This document shows positions 18,102 to 26,416 of a stretch of 64,000 bases of DNA, one piece after another. The stretch is from Salinisphaera sp. T31B1. GTDB lineage: Bacteria > Pseudomonadota > Gammaproteobacteria > Nevskiales > Salinisphaeraceae. The stretch lies in assembly GCF_040361275.1 (NCBI RefSeq), contig NZ_APNH01000004.1, forward strand, positions 186,001 through 250,000, in the 5' to 3' direction. The translations under genes were made by a program, and so were the position numbers. The notes beneath the pieces were generated by a model. The model saw only the letters and a program-made list of their open reading frames with translations. It made no database searches and was not told where the DNA came from. Each line of letters opens with the position of its first letter. Within the stretch, counting starts at the first letter, position 1.

Positions 18102-19730
18102 ATGAAAACAACAGACATCGGGCGTGCGGTCTCACCCTGGCTGACGGCGGCACTGTGTGCCGGTCTGCTCATGGGCTGTAGTGACGACGGATCGGTCGAT
18201 ATTGCCGGTTCGACTGACAGCGGCGACGGCACCGCGCGCACGGCGATCGTCGATACGTCGGCCGGGCCGGTACAGGGCAGGGTCGAAAACGAGGTCGAAC
18301 AGTTTCTCGGCATTCCCTATGCCGCGCCGCCGGTCGGCGACCTGCGCTGGCGCCCGCCCGAAAGCGTGCAGCCCTGGACCGAGACGCGCGAGGCGGTGGC
18401 TTTCGGCAATACCTGTGCCCAGACACTCACGCTCGGCGTCTTTGCCGCACCCAGCCAGAACGAGGACTGTCTGTTCCTGAACGTGTTCGCGCCTGGGTCG
18501 CGTACCGACGATGCGGCGCTGCCGGTCATCATATGGATGCACGGCGGCGCCATTCTGGCAGGGGGCAGCAACGACTATGACGGCTCCCAGCTGGCGCGCG
18601 ATGGCGATGTGATCGTGGTCACGATCAACAACCGGATGAACGTATTCGGGTTCCTTTCCCTGCCGGCTCTGGACGACGAGGGGCACTCATTCGGCAACTA
18701 CGGGTTCATGGACCAGCAGTTCGCGTTCGAGTGGGTACAGGCCAATATCGCCGCGTTCGGCGGCGATCCGGACAACGTCACGATTTCCGGCGAGTCCGCC
18801 GGCGGCAAGAGCGTATGGGTGCATCTGGCGTCGCCGACCGCAGCCGGGTTGTTCGACCGCGCGATCATCGAAAGCGGCGCGGGCCCGGCCACGGTGGACC
18901 AGGCCACGGCCCAGGCCGACGGGCTGGCACTGGCCGAGGCCACCGGCTGCGATAGCGAGGACGCCGGGCAGACCGTGGCCTGTCTGCGCGCGCTGTCGGT
19001 GGCCGAGATTCAGGCGGCCGGCTCTTTCGGCGGCAACCCCGTGATCGATGGCACGCTCATCACGCAGCCGCTGCTCGCCGCCTTTCAATCCGGCGACTTC
19101 AACCAGGTCCCGGTCATCGGTGGGGCAACGCGTGACGAGAACCGTTTCTTCGTCGCGGTCAACGAAACCAGCAGCGGCCAGGTCGTGACCGCCGAGCAGT
19201 ACGACAGCCAGATCGCAGCCGGCTACGGCGAGCGCGCCCAGGACGTGCGCGATGCCTATCCGCTGGCTGCCTACGATTCGCCGAGCCTGGCGCTATCGGC
19301 GGTACAGACCGACTCCGGCATCGTCTGCCCGGGGCTGGCGCTCGACCAGGCCATGGCCGAGTACGTGCCGGTCTATATTTTCGAGTTCGCCGATCGCACC
19401 GCGCCGGTCTATGCGCCGCCGGTGTCCTTCGACTTCGGCGCCTATCACACCGGCGAGATACAGTATCTGTTTCCCCTGTTCCGCGGGGCGACCGGCACGG
19501 CTAAACCGCTCGACGATGCCCAGGCAGCGCTTTCGGCCGATATGGTCAGCTACTGGACCACGTTCGCTGCGGCCGGCGACCCGAATGCGTCATCCACGCC
19601 CGAATGGCCGGCTTATAGCGACGATTCGCGGCAATACCTGTCCCTGGAGCTGCCCGAGCCGGTGACGAAAGACATCTCGGCGCTGTCCGACGATCATCAC
19701 TGTGATCTGTGGGCGTCCTTGAACGGCTGA
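18102..19730 (+). CDS. Type-B carboxylesterase, predicted lipoprotein (copy 2)
   Basis: A 542-residue paralogue of the preceding gene, alike almost throughout (FLGIPYAAPPVGDLRWRPP, EDCLFLNVFAPG, LPVIIWMHGG, VSYWTTFAAAGDPNA). The signal peptide ends LLMGC, a lipobox. The nucleophile is Ser232 in GESAGG; DENRFF supplies the acid and YHTGEIQYLF the histidine. It uses HGG at the oxyanion hole, the family norm, where copy 1 has YGG. The 115-base gap between copies suggests one transcript, though an own promoter is possible. It arose by tandem duplication followed by divergence. Confidence 0.9.
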   Translation: MKTTDIGRAVSPWLTAALCAGLLMGCSDDGSVDIAGSTDSGDGTARTAIVDTSAGPVQGRVENEVEQFLGIPYAAPPVGDLRWRPPESVQPWTETREAVAFGNTCAQTLTLGVFAAPSQNEDCLFLNVFAPGSRTDDAALPVIIWMHGGAILAGGSNDYDGSQLARDGDVIVVTINNRMNVFGFLSLPALDDEGHSFGNYGFMDQQFAFEWVQANIAAFGGDPDNVTISGESAGGKSVWVHLASPTAAGLFDRAIIESGAGPATVDQATAQADGLALAEATGCDSEDAGQTVACLRALSVAEIQAAGSFGGNPVIDGTLITQPLLAAFQSGDFNQVPVIGGATRDENRFFVAVNETSSGQVVTAEQYDSQIAAGYGERAQDVRDAYPLAAYDSPSLALSAVQTDSGIVCPGLALDQAMAEYVPVYIFEFADRTAPVYAPPVSFDFGAYHTGEIQYLFPLFRGATGTAKPLDDAQAALSADMVSYWTTFAAAGDPNASSTPEWPAYSDDSRQYLSLELPEPVTKDISALSDDHHCDLWASLNG

Positions 19731-19778
19731 ATGAACGAGGCCGGGTATTGGTCCGGTGTGCGGCGCGCCGGGTGTGGC

Positions 19779-20726
19779 TCACCCCGGCTCGCCGCGGCAT
19801 GATTGACGCGCCGTGCATCGGCTCTGGGGTCGATGCTGTAGCCGGTACTGGCGGGGCGTGATGCCGGTCGCGCGCCGGAACAGATCGGTGAAATAACTCT
19901 GGCTGCCGCAGCCCACGGCCAGCGCCACATCGGAGATGGCGGTTGACCCGCTGCTGAGCAGCGTACGGGCACGCTCCAGACGCAGTCGAAGCACGTATTG
20001 ATGCGGCGACTCACCGAAGCTCGCCCGAAACAGGCGGCTGAAATGCCGCGGGCTGAGCTGAGCGACCCGGGCCAGTTCCACGGTGCTGAGCCCGCGCTCC
20101 AGATGGTCGTGGATGTACTCGCGAACCCGGGTGCGCTGCAGTGCAGACAGGACAGGCGCGCGGGTATCGGGTTCGTGGCGTATCCCGTAACGGCCCATGA
20201 CATAACTGGCCAGGGCCAGCGACAGATATTCGGAATAGAGCCGCCCGATCGGACGCCGGCGTCTAACGTCGCTCTCCATGGCCCGCACCAGTCGCGCCAG
20301 GCCCGGGTCGCGTATGTCGTGCTGCGGTTGGATATCGTCGGTGGTCGGCGAATCCCGTTCCTGGGCCAGTTGCTGTAGAAGCGGCCCGCCGATCTCGACC
20401 AGCAGCATGCGAAAGTCACCGGTGGGCCGGATGTCGGCGAGCTCGCAGCCCGCGGGATAGATGAAGATGCTGCCCCGACCGAGATCGAATCGACGCAACG
20501 ACAGACCGGTGCGATACGCGGTGCTGAAGCGTCCGTCGACGATCAGCGAGATATGCATGCGCGGCCATTGGGCATGCGCGACCGTAGGCATCGGCGCGTA
20601 GCTACGCGCGTCCTCGAGTCGAAAGGCGTCGGCGTCGGGTAATTTCGTCCGATCGGCGCTGAGCGCATCGTCGCCCCAGGGCCAGTCCACCAAGCGCTGC
20701 TCGTTCAGGATACTCAGACGATCCAT
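19779..20726 (-). CDS. AraC family transcriptional regulator
   Basis: A 315-residue regulator. The N-terminal part (about 50-120) looks like an AraC-type cupin sensing domain (RRFDLGRGSIFIYPAG); the C-terminal 100 residues hold two helix-turn-helix units, with STVELARVAQLSPRHFSRLF and ISDVALAVGCGSQSYFTDLF, then TGITPRQYR. It converges on the esterase pair with only 48 bases between the stops. Control of those genes is plausible from position but not shown. A short basic tail follows the last HTH. Confidence 0.9.
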   Translation of the reverse strand: MDRLSILNEQRLVDWPWGDDALSADRTKLPDADAFRLEDARSYAPMPTVAHAQWPRMHISLIVDGRFSTAYRTGLSLRRFDLGRGSIFIYPAGCELADIRPTGDFRMLLVEIGGPLLQQLAQERDSPTTDDIQPQHDIRDPGLARLVRAMESDVRRRRPIGRLYSEYLSLALASYVMGRYGIRHEPDTRAPVLSALQRTRVREYIHDHLERGLSTVELARVAQLSPRHFSRLFRASFGESPHQYVLRLRLERARTLLSSGSTAISDVALAVGCGSQSYFTDLFRRATGITPRQYRLQHRPQSRCTARQSCRGEPG

Positions 20727-21078
20727 GACCGCGTTCTCCCTGGCAGTACGCGATCGATCCTACGAAGGCGATTGGCCGCTGGCGAGCGCGAATCGCGCGC
20801 AAGCTAGTTGCCCGTGATAATCATGATGTCGCTGCCCGGTTGTTGCGAGCGGCGGCAGCGTGCCGCTCGCCCCCGTGTTCACAGGCTTACGGTTCCCGCC
20901 ACGTCGTGCCCGGACGGACGTGGCGGCGGCCGGCGATCAGAGCGATCTCCAGCCGGTTCATGGTCGCATGGCATGCGTGCGTGGCGCCCTGCGTTGGTCG
21001 CGCACGAGGGTTCGTCAAAGCGCTGCCGCTGGCCGGGCCATGCCCGTGCGCCGACCCGCCACCACGAACCGTTCAGGC
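20727..21078. other. 352-base gap without a supported gene
   Basis: No coding region seen. A perfect 9-bp inverted repeat GCGAGCGGC/GCCGCTCGC is at 20846-20870 without a T tract. The AraC gene's promoter should lie here, and the moxR-tgpA-nudix transcript ends at its right edge. Confidence 0.5.
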
Positions 21079-21636
21079 TCAGTCCTGGTCGATCGGCGCC
21101 TTCATCCAGGCCTTGACCGCATCCGGCAGTTCGCGGGGCTGCGGGTCGTAGCCCTGGCTCAGCAACCAGTCGCGTACGGCCAGGCCGGTGCCGCCCGGCC
21201 AGTATTCGGCTTCGGCCTTGTCCACATGGAAATAGTCGGCCAATTCCGCGTCAAGCGTGATCGTGCCTTCGGCAACCAGATGATAGGCCAGCAGCAGCTG
21301 GTTCTTGCGGGCGAAGCCGTAGGCGCCCACGAATTCGGTCACCCGCGCGCGCAGGCCCAGTTCTTCAGCAACCTCCCGCACCACACCGAACTCCGGTGTC
21401 TCGCGCGGCTCGAGGAAACCGGTGACCAGACCGTACATCCCCTCCGGCCAGAGTGCGTTGCGGGCAAAAACCAGCTTGCCCTCGTGTTCGACGATACCCG
21501 CGACCACGGGAATGGGGTTGTCCCAGAACACGAACCCGCAGCTTGTATCCGAACACAGGGGGCGCTCGATGCCGCCGATTTCGCGATGTACGAGCAGGCT
21601 GGTACAGACAGGGCAGAACTGGCGGTTATCGCGCAT
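21079..21636 (-). CDS. NUDIX hydrolase with N-terminal zinc ribbon
   Basis: A 185-residue protein. Residues 8-11 (CPVC) and two later cysteines (LCSDTSCGF) form a zinc ribbon like that of NudC. The Nudix box GFLEPRETPEFGVVREVAEE continues LGL and fits GX5EX7REUXEEXGU. It lacks the NudC SQPWPFPxS signature, so NADH or capped-RNA hydrolysis is unproved; a nucleoside-diphosphate-linked substrate is all that can be said. ATG 21636 overlaps the 3' end of tgpA by 11 bases; translation is probably coupled. Confidence 0.85.
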   Translation of the reverse strand: MRDNRQFCPVCTSLLVHREIGGIERPLCSDTSCGFVFWDNPIPVVAGIVEHEGKLVFARNALWPEGMYGLVTGFLEPRETPEFGVVREVAEELGLRARVTEFVGAYGFARKNQLLLAYHLVAEGTITLDAELADYFHVDKAEAEYWPGGTGLAVRDWLLSQGYDPQPRELPDAVKAWMKAPIDQD

Positions 21637-23686
21637 GAGGCATTTGCTCCGATGAACGGTGGCCGGCCGGCGGCCGGCGTCGGGGACGAAACCTGCGTGC
21701 GGCCTTGACGAAAGCCCGGCAAGCGGCGTCCGAGGTGCCCGCGAGGGATTGATAGCGTAACCGGATATAGGTGTCGGCGAGTTCGCCCAGCTGTGCAGCC
21801 AGGTCCGGGCGCGCGGCGCCCACACGCTGGGCATAAGCGCTCGGGCCCTCGCTCGGTCGGCGAGGATAGCCGATCCTGGCCAGTCGGGCGCCGATACGAT
21901 GCCAGGCGCGAACCGTCGGATCGGGGTGGGCACGCCTGCGCATGCGCCAGGCGAGCCAGGCCGACACCAGCGCCAGCAATCCCAGCGTACCGGCCGTCAA
22001 TGCGAGCAGCGCTCGTGTCCAGCCCTTGAGTCCAAGCGCGTTCAGCAGCTGCTGCTGAAGCTGCGGGCCGTAGGCCAGAAACCAGCGGTTCCAGCCGGCA
22101 TCGACCGCGTCCCACATCATGCGGGCCTGGTACCAGACCCCGTCGTTGCCGCGCGCCATATAGGGCAGTCGACTGTTGTCGATCACCGATCCCGACAGCC
22201 CGGACTCGATACGATCCGGCGCCACCGCAGCGGTCGGATCCACCCGGACCCAGCCCCGGTCGGCAAACCAGACCTCGGCCCAGGCATGGGCATCGGCCTG
22301 GCGCACGATCCAGTAGTCGCCCATCGTCGAAGCCTCTCCGCCGAGATAGCCGGTGACCACCCGCGCCGGAATGCCCGCAGCACGCATCAGGAAGGTGAAC
22401 GCGCCGGCAAAGTGCTCACAGAAACCTTCGCGCGTATCGAACAGGAATTCATCGATGCCGTTGTCCGGGCCTGTGCGCTGCGGCGACAGCGTATAGACGA
22501 ACGGCTGCTGTCGAAACATGCCAAGCGCCGCCTCGACGGTGGCCGCAGGCGACAGCCCCTGGCCGGCCCAGCCATCGGCCAGCGCCCGTGCACGCGGATT
22601 GCCGGCCGAAGGCAACAGCAGGGCTCGCCGTCGGCTGGTCGGCGCGAGTTGGGCGTCCAGCCGGCCGCCGACGACCGAGGTTGCAATATATCGTGTGCGC
22701 TGGTCGACGGTGTCCTGTGCATGCAGCGTCGCCCCGGCCCCGCGTGTTGCCGGGCGGTCGATGGACAGGGGTGTGTCCAGCGCGATCAGCCAATCGTGGC
22801 GTGTCGCCTCCAGGGTGATATCGACACGCCAGCGCTGGCTGTCGGAGGCCGGGTCGATCCGGGCGTCCGGCAGGCGGCGATTGGCCTGATTGATCTCCCA
22901 GCTCCGGCCGTTGAAATCCCAGAGCACCGGGCCGCGCCAGTAGCGCTGGCCGGGTGGCGGCGGTGGGCCGTCGAAGCGTGCACGCAGGGCCACACCTGGC
23001 GATAGCGCAAGTTCGGAAATACTGCCCGGGGCCATGCTCTCCGACAACCCGCTGGTCTGGCGGGCACCGGCGTCCGACGGCAGGCCCCAGATCGGGCCCG
23101 GTATACGAGGAAACAGCACGAACAACAGCGCGGCCAGCGGCAGCGCCTGGATGAGCAGCCGCCCGGCGTCGGTCAGCGCACTGTGTATGCTTGCCCGGCT
23201 GCCGATATCCACGAATGCGGCCATGATCGCCCAGGTACCGATGATCAGGTACAGCGCCATGCCCAGGCTTTGTGAAAAAAGGAACTGGGTGACCAGCAGG
23301 AAACACAGCAGCGACAGGAACACCATGGCGTCGCGATGACTGCGGACTTCACACAGCTTCAGGCTGAGCATAATCAGCAATAACGACACGCCGGCTTCCT
23401 GGCCGTTGACGCGCCCGAAGCCCACGAACACGATGGCAAAAGCGCTGGCCGCGAGCAGAAAGCGCAGCACTCGCCCCGGTGCAGGCCACGCGCGGGCCGC
23501 GGCCAGGCTCTGCCAGGCGATCAGCGGTAGGGCGATCGCGAGCACCCAGCCCGGCAGATGAAACAGGTGTGGTGCGGCCACCAGCACCAGACAGCCGGTC
23601 AGTCGCAGCCGCTGGATGCTGCTGGGCGGCTGATAGGCCGCCCGTTGCCGGCGAGTCCGGCGTCGACGCTGGCCGAGCGCGATCAT
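21626..23686 (-). CDS. tgpA: DUF3488 and transglutaminase-like domain protein (TgpA family)
   Basis: A 686-residue membrane protein. The N-terminal 190 residues hold several hydrophobic helices (DUF3488); a periplasmic transglutaminase core follows with Cys423 in EGFCEHFAGAF, the histidine in ADAHAWAEVWF and the aspartate in WVRVDPTAA; another transmembrane helix is near 570 and a DUF4129-like tail closes the protein. In Pseudomonas aeruginosa TgpA is essential. Its start overlaps the DUF58 stop (ATGA). The MoxR-DUF58-TgpA trio is a standard cell-envelope operon. Confidence 0.92.
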   Translation of the reverse strand: MIALGQRRRRTRRQRAAYQPPSSIQRLRLTGCLVLVAAPHLFHLPGWVLAIALPLIAWQSLAAARAWPAPGRVLRFLLAASAFAIVFVGFGRVNGQEAGVSLLLIMLSLKLCEVRSHRDAMVFLSLLCFLLVTQFLFSQSLGMALYLIIGTWAIMAAFVDIGSRASIHSALTDAGRLLIQALPLAALLFVLFPRIPGPIWGLPSDAGARQTSGLSESMAPGSISELALSPGVALRARFDGPPPPPGQRYWRGPVLWDFNGRSWEINQANRRLPDARIDPASDSQRWRVDITLEATRHDWLIALDTPLSIDRPATRGAGATLHAQDTVDQRTRYIATSVVGGRLDAQLAPTSRRRALLLPSAGNPRARALADGWAGQGLSPAATVEAALGMFRQQPFVYTLSPQRTGPDNGIDEFLFDTREGFCEHFAGAFTFLMRAAGIPARVVTGYLGGEASTMGDYWIVRQADAHAWAEVWFADRGWVRVDPTAAVAPDRIESGLSGSVIDNSRLPYMARGNDGVWYQARMMWDAVDAGWNRWFLAYGPQLQQQLLNALGLKGWTRALLALTAGTLGLLALVSAWLAWRMRRRAHPDPTVRAWHRIGARLARIGYPRRPSEGPSAYAQRVGAARPDLAAQLGELADTYIRLRYQSLAGTSDAACRAFVKAARRFRPRRRPPAGHRSSEQMPHAR

Positions 23687-24636
23687 GCCAGCGCCAGTGT
23701 GTGCAAGCAGCTACGCAGATGCGCTGGCCCGTGGCCGGGCTCGATACGCGTCCCCGGCAGAGCCAGCCCGTAGTCCAGCCCCTGGCGCTCGGCCCGCGTA
23801 ACCCACAGGGTCAGCTGCGACAGTCGCGCTTCATGATCGAGCCAGCTCAGATGTTCATAGTCCAGCCACAGCCGGCGCCGACCTTCGGATTCGTATTCGC
23901 GCACGAGCGTGTCGTCGCTGCGCGCGCTCGCCTTCCAGTCGATATCCCGGGGCGAGTCGCCGCGGCGATAGCCACGCTGGCCGATCACCTCGCCACGGCC
24001 CAGGCAAGCGACGGCCGCTGGATCGCTGTCGGTTGCCGAGGGCTCGGGCAGACGATCGCGGCCGGCCGGGCGAGGGTAGACCAGCAGCTGTGCCTGCGGT
24101 GTCAGCCAGCTCCAGCTGCGAAACAAACCGATCGGATAGATGCTTTCCAGCCGGAGGCGTGGACAGGGCATCGACCCGCGCCGGGCGGCCCCGGCATCGA
24201 CCTGAACACGCGCGCTCGCCCGTGGCCCCAGGTCGACCGGCGTGCCGGCGCGGCTCCGATCGGCGCTGACCTGTACCGCGCGTCGCGAGCGGGTTGCCTG
24301 GTGTGCCAGCGTGATATCGAACACGGCCGGCGTACCCGCGAACACGGGCTCGGCGTCGACCGCGCGCAACTCCAGGCCCAGCAGGTTTCGATGCGCATGG
24401 TGCATCGATACCAGTGCGATCGAGGCCAGCCAGAACGTCAGTGCAAAAGCCAGGCTGTTGCTGTAATTGGTTGCGCCCAACAGCATGACCACCAGCAGGC
24501 CCGCGAACAGCACGCCGCTGCGGGTCGGCAGGATATACAGCCGGCGTCGCGAGATGGCCAGCGGCGGTACGGCCGCCGGCGTGCGACGGCGGATGAAACG
24601 TTGCTGCGCCTGGCGCAGCCGATAGGCCAGCGCCAC
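23683..24636 (-). CDS. DUF58 domain-containing protein
   Basis: A 317-residue protein with two N-terminal hydrophobic helices (after ILPTRSGVLF) and the DUF58 signature GYRRGDSPRDIDWKASAR about two-thirds along, followed by VREYESEGRRRLWLD, an integrin-I-like element. GTG 24636 was chosen as the start: it is 4 bases past the moxR stop and leaves VALAYRLRQAQQRFIRR as the N-terminus, usual for the family. It is a membrane partner of the MoxR ATPase and TgpA; the molecular role is unknown. Confidence 0.88.
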   Translation of the reverse strand: MALAYRLRQAQQRFIRRRTPAAVPPLAISRRRLYILPTRSGVLFAGLLVVMLLGATNYSNSLAFALTFWLASIALVSMHHAHRNLLGLELRAVDAEPVFAGTPAVFDITLAHQATRSRRAVQVSADRSRAGTPVDLGPRASARVQVDAGAARRGSMPCPRLRLESIYPIGLFRSWSWLTPQAQLLVYPRPAGRDRLPEPSATDSDPAAVACLGRGEVIGQRGYRRGDSPRDIDWKASARSDDTLVREYESEGRRRLWLDYEHLSWLDHEARLSQLTLWVTRAERQGLDYGLALPGTRIEPGHGPAHLRSCLHTLALA

Positions 24637-24640
24637 GGAC

Positions 24641-25594
24641 TCAATCGACGCCGACGTGCTCGAGCAGCAGGGCAGAGCCCGGCGCCTTGTCGCCGTCACG
24701 ACGATGCAGGCGATGATCGGCCACCGCCGGCAGCACGGCCTGGATATCCTCGGGGAGCACGAAATCACGCCCATCGAGCATGGCCCAGGCCTGGGCGGCA
24801 CGACGCAAGGCCAGTCCGGCACGCGGGGATAGCCCCTGTTCGAACAGGCCGGGACGCCGCGAGTAGTGCATCAGCCGCAGCAGGTAGTCGATGACTGCCT
24901 CACGCGTGGCGATATGGGTGGTCGAGCGCTGCCAGGCGAGCAGATCGGAGGGGGTGGCGATCGGCGTCAGCGGCTGGTCGCGCTGACTGCCCTCGGCCAG
25001 CAGACGACGCTCGGCCTCGGCGGGCGGATAGCCCATGCCGATACGCATGACAAAGCGATCGAGCTGCGAGTCGGGCAATGCGAAGGTGCCGCTGTGGTCG
25101 ACCGGGTTCTGAGTGGCGATCACGTTAAACGGCGGCGCCAGCCGTCGGGTATGGCCATCGACGGTCACCTGGCGCTCGGACATGGCTTCCAGCAGCGCGC
25201 TCTGGGTGCGCGGACTCGCGCGATTGACTTCGTCGGCAAGAACCAGCTCGGCAAAGATCGGCCCGCGGTTGAATACGAAATTTGCCGTGTTTCGGTCGAA
25301 CACGGACACGCCGAGGATATCGCTGGGCATCAGATCGCTGGTGAACTGAATACGCGAAAACGTCAGGCCGAACACCTGGGCCACGGCATGCGCCATCGTG
25401 GTCTTGCCGACGCCCGGTACATCCTCTATCAGCAGATGGCCGTCGGCGAGCAGGCAGGTCAGCGCCAGGCGCAACTCGTGACTCTTGCCGAGCACACGCG
25501 TGGCCAGGGCGGTCTGGACCGCGGTGAGGCGGGCGGCGGTCGGGCCAGCACCGGTCTGTTCATGGACCGATCCGCTTGGCGATATCGTCGTCAT
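24641..25594 (-). CDS. MoxR family AAA+ ATPase
   Basis: A 317-residue AAA_3 ATPase. Walker A is in IEDVPGVGKTTMAHA, Walker B in LVLADEVNRASPRTQ, sensor 1 in NVIATQNPVDHSGTFALP, and a C-terminal lid domain (LSPRAGLALRRAAQAWA) follows. MoxR proteins act as chaperones that mature or regulate neighbouring products, here DUF58 and TgpA. It is the first gene of the minus-strand set; its promoter should lie in the 286-base gap before fxsA, where no strong signal was seen. Confidence 0.93.
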   Translation of the reverse strand: MTTISPSGSVHEQTGAGPTAARLTAVQTALATRVLGKSHELRLALTCLLADGHLLIEDVPGVGKTTMAHAVAQVFGLTFSRIQFTSDLMPSDILGVSVFDRNTANFVFNRGPIFAELVLADEVNRASPRTQSALLEAMSERQVTVDGHTRRLAPPFNVIATQNPVDHSGTFALPDSQLDRFVMRIGMGYPPAEAERRLLAEGSQRDQPLTPIATPSDLLAWQRSTTHIATREAVIDYLLRLMHYSRRPGLFEQGLSPRAGLALRRAAQAWAMLDGRDFVLPEDIQAVLPAVADHRLHRRDGDKAPGSALLLEHVGVD

Positions 25595-25881
25595 CGCGGC
25601 AACGTTCGAACATAAGGGAAACGATACGTTCGAGCCTACCGGAGCCGTTGCCTATTGGCACGCTCGGCAGCCCGCGAGGCGCGCCGGCAACCAGCCGCCC
25701 GCGAACGGCGGCCCCGGCTCACGGCGTGTCGATGCCGGGATCCGAGGATCCGCGCAGGCCCGGAAAGCGCGCCTGATGACGCGCTATCCCGCAAGCCGCG
25801 TCTGCCGGCGCAGCAATCCTGCGAATAAGTGCGGTATTCGCTCGCGACGGGCCGCGCCATCAGGCTGGCGGCCGCAAGGGC

Positions 25882-26391
25882 TTACGAGCGGTCGTTTCGC
25901 TCGATTCGCTCCGCGGTTTCGTCGCTGGGGGCGGTGCCGTCGGTACGGCGGTAGTCGCCCTCGATGACGGAATCGGAACGGCCGCGCGCAGCGCCACGGC
26001 CGGCATAGCGACCGCCGGCCATCCCGCCGGGCGTCATCACCACCACCTTGGATACCAGGCCGCGCGCCAGCCGCTCGCGCAGGCCCGGGATCAGCAGCAC
26101 GAAGCCGCATATATCGGTGATGAAACCCGGCGTGAGCAGCATGAAGCCTGCGAACAGCAATGCGGCGCCGTCGAGCAGGGGCAGCGTCGGCACTTCACCG
26201 CGGGCCTGGGATTCGCGGATCCGCGCCAGCACGGTCAGGCCCTGCCGGCGCACCAGCTGACTGCCCACGAACGCGGTGATGATGACCAGCGCGATCGTGG
26301 GAAGGAAACCGATCACACCGCCGATCTTGATGAGCAGCATGAGCTCGACGATCGGCAGGACAATGAATAGCAGCAACAGTCTGATAGCCAT
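25882..26391 (-). CDS. fxsA: FxsA family membrane protein
   Basis: A 169-residue inner-membrane protein with FxsA hallmarks: IVLPIVELMLLIKIGGVIGF at the start, a middle GSQLVRRQGL, then LLLTPGFITDICGF-type second pair of helices (LLTPGFITDICGFVLLIPG) and a polar C-terminal tail. In E. coli FxsA reduces phage T7 exclusion by F plasmids; the native role is unclear. It follows valS by 25 bases and probably shares its transcript. Confidence 0.9.
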   Translation of the reverse strand: MAIRLLLLFIVLPIVELMLLIKIGGVIGFLPTIALVIITAFVGSQLVRRQGLTVLARIRESQARGEVPTLPLLDGAALLFAGFMLLTPGFITDICGFVLLIPGLRERLARGLVSKVVVMTPGGMAGGRYAGRGAARGRSDSVIEGDYRRTDGTAPSDETAERIERNDRS

Positions 26392-26416
26392 GGAGGTCTC
26401 CCGGCGCGGATAGTGG

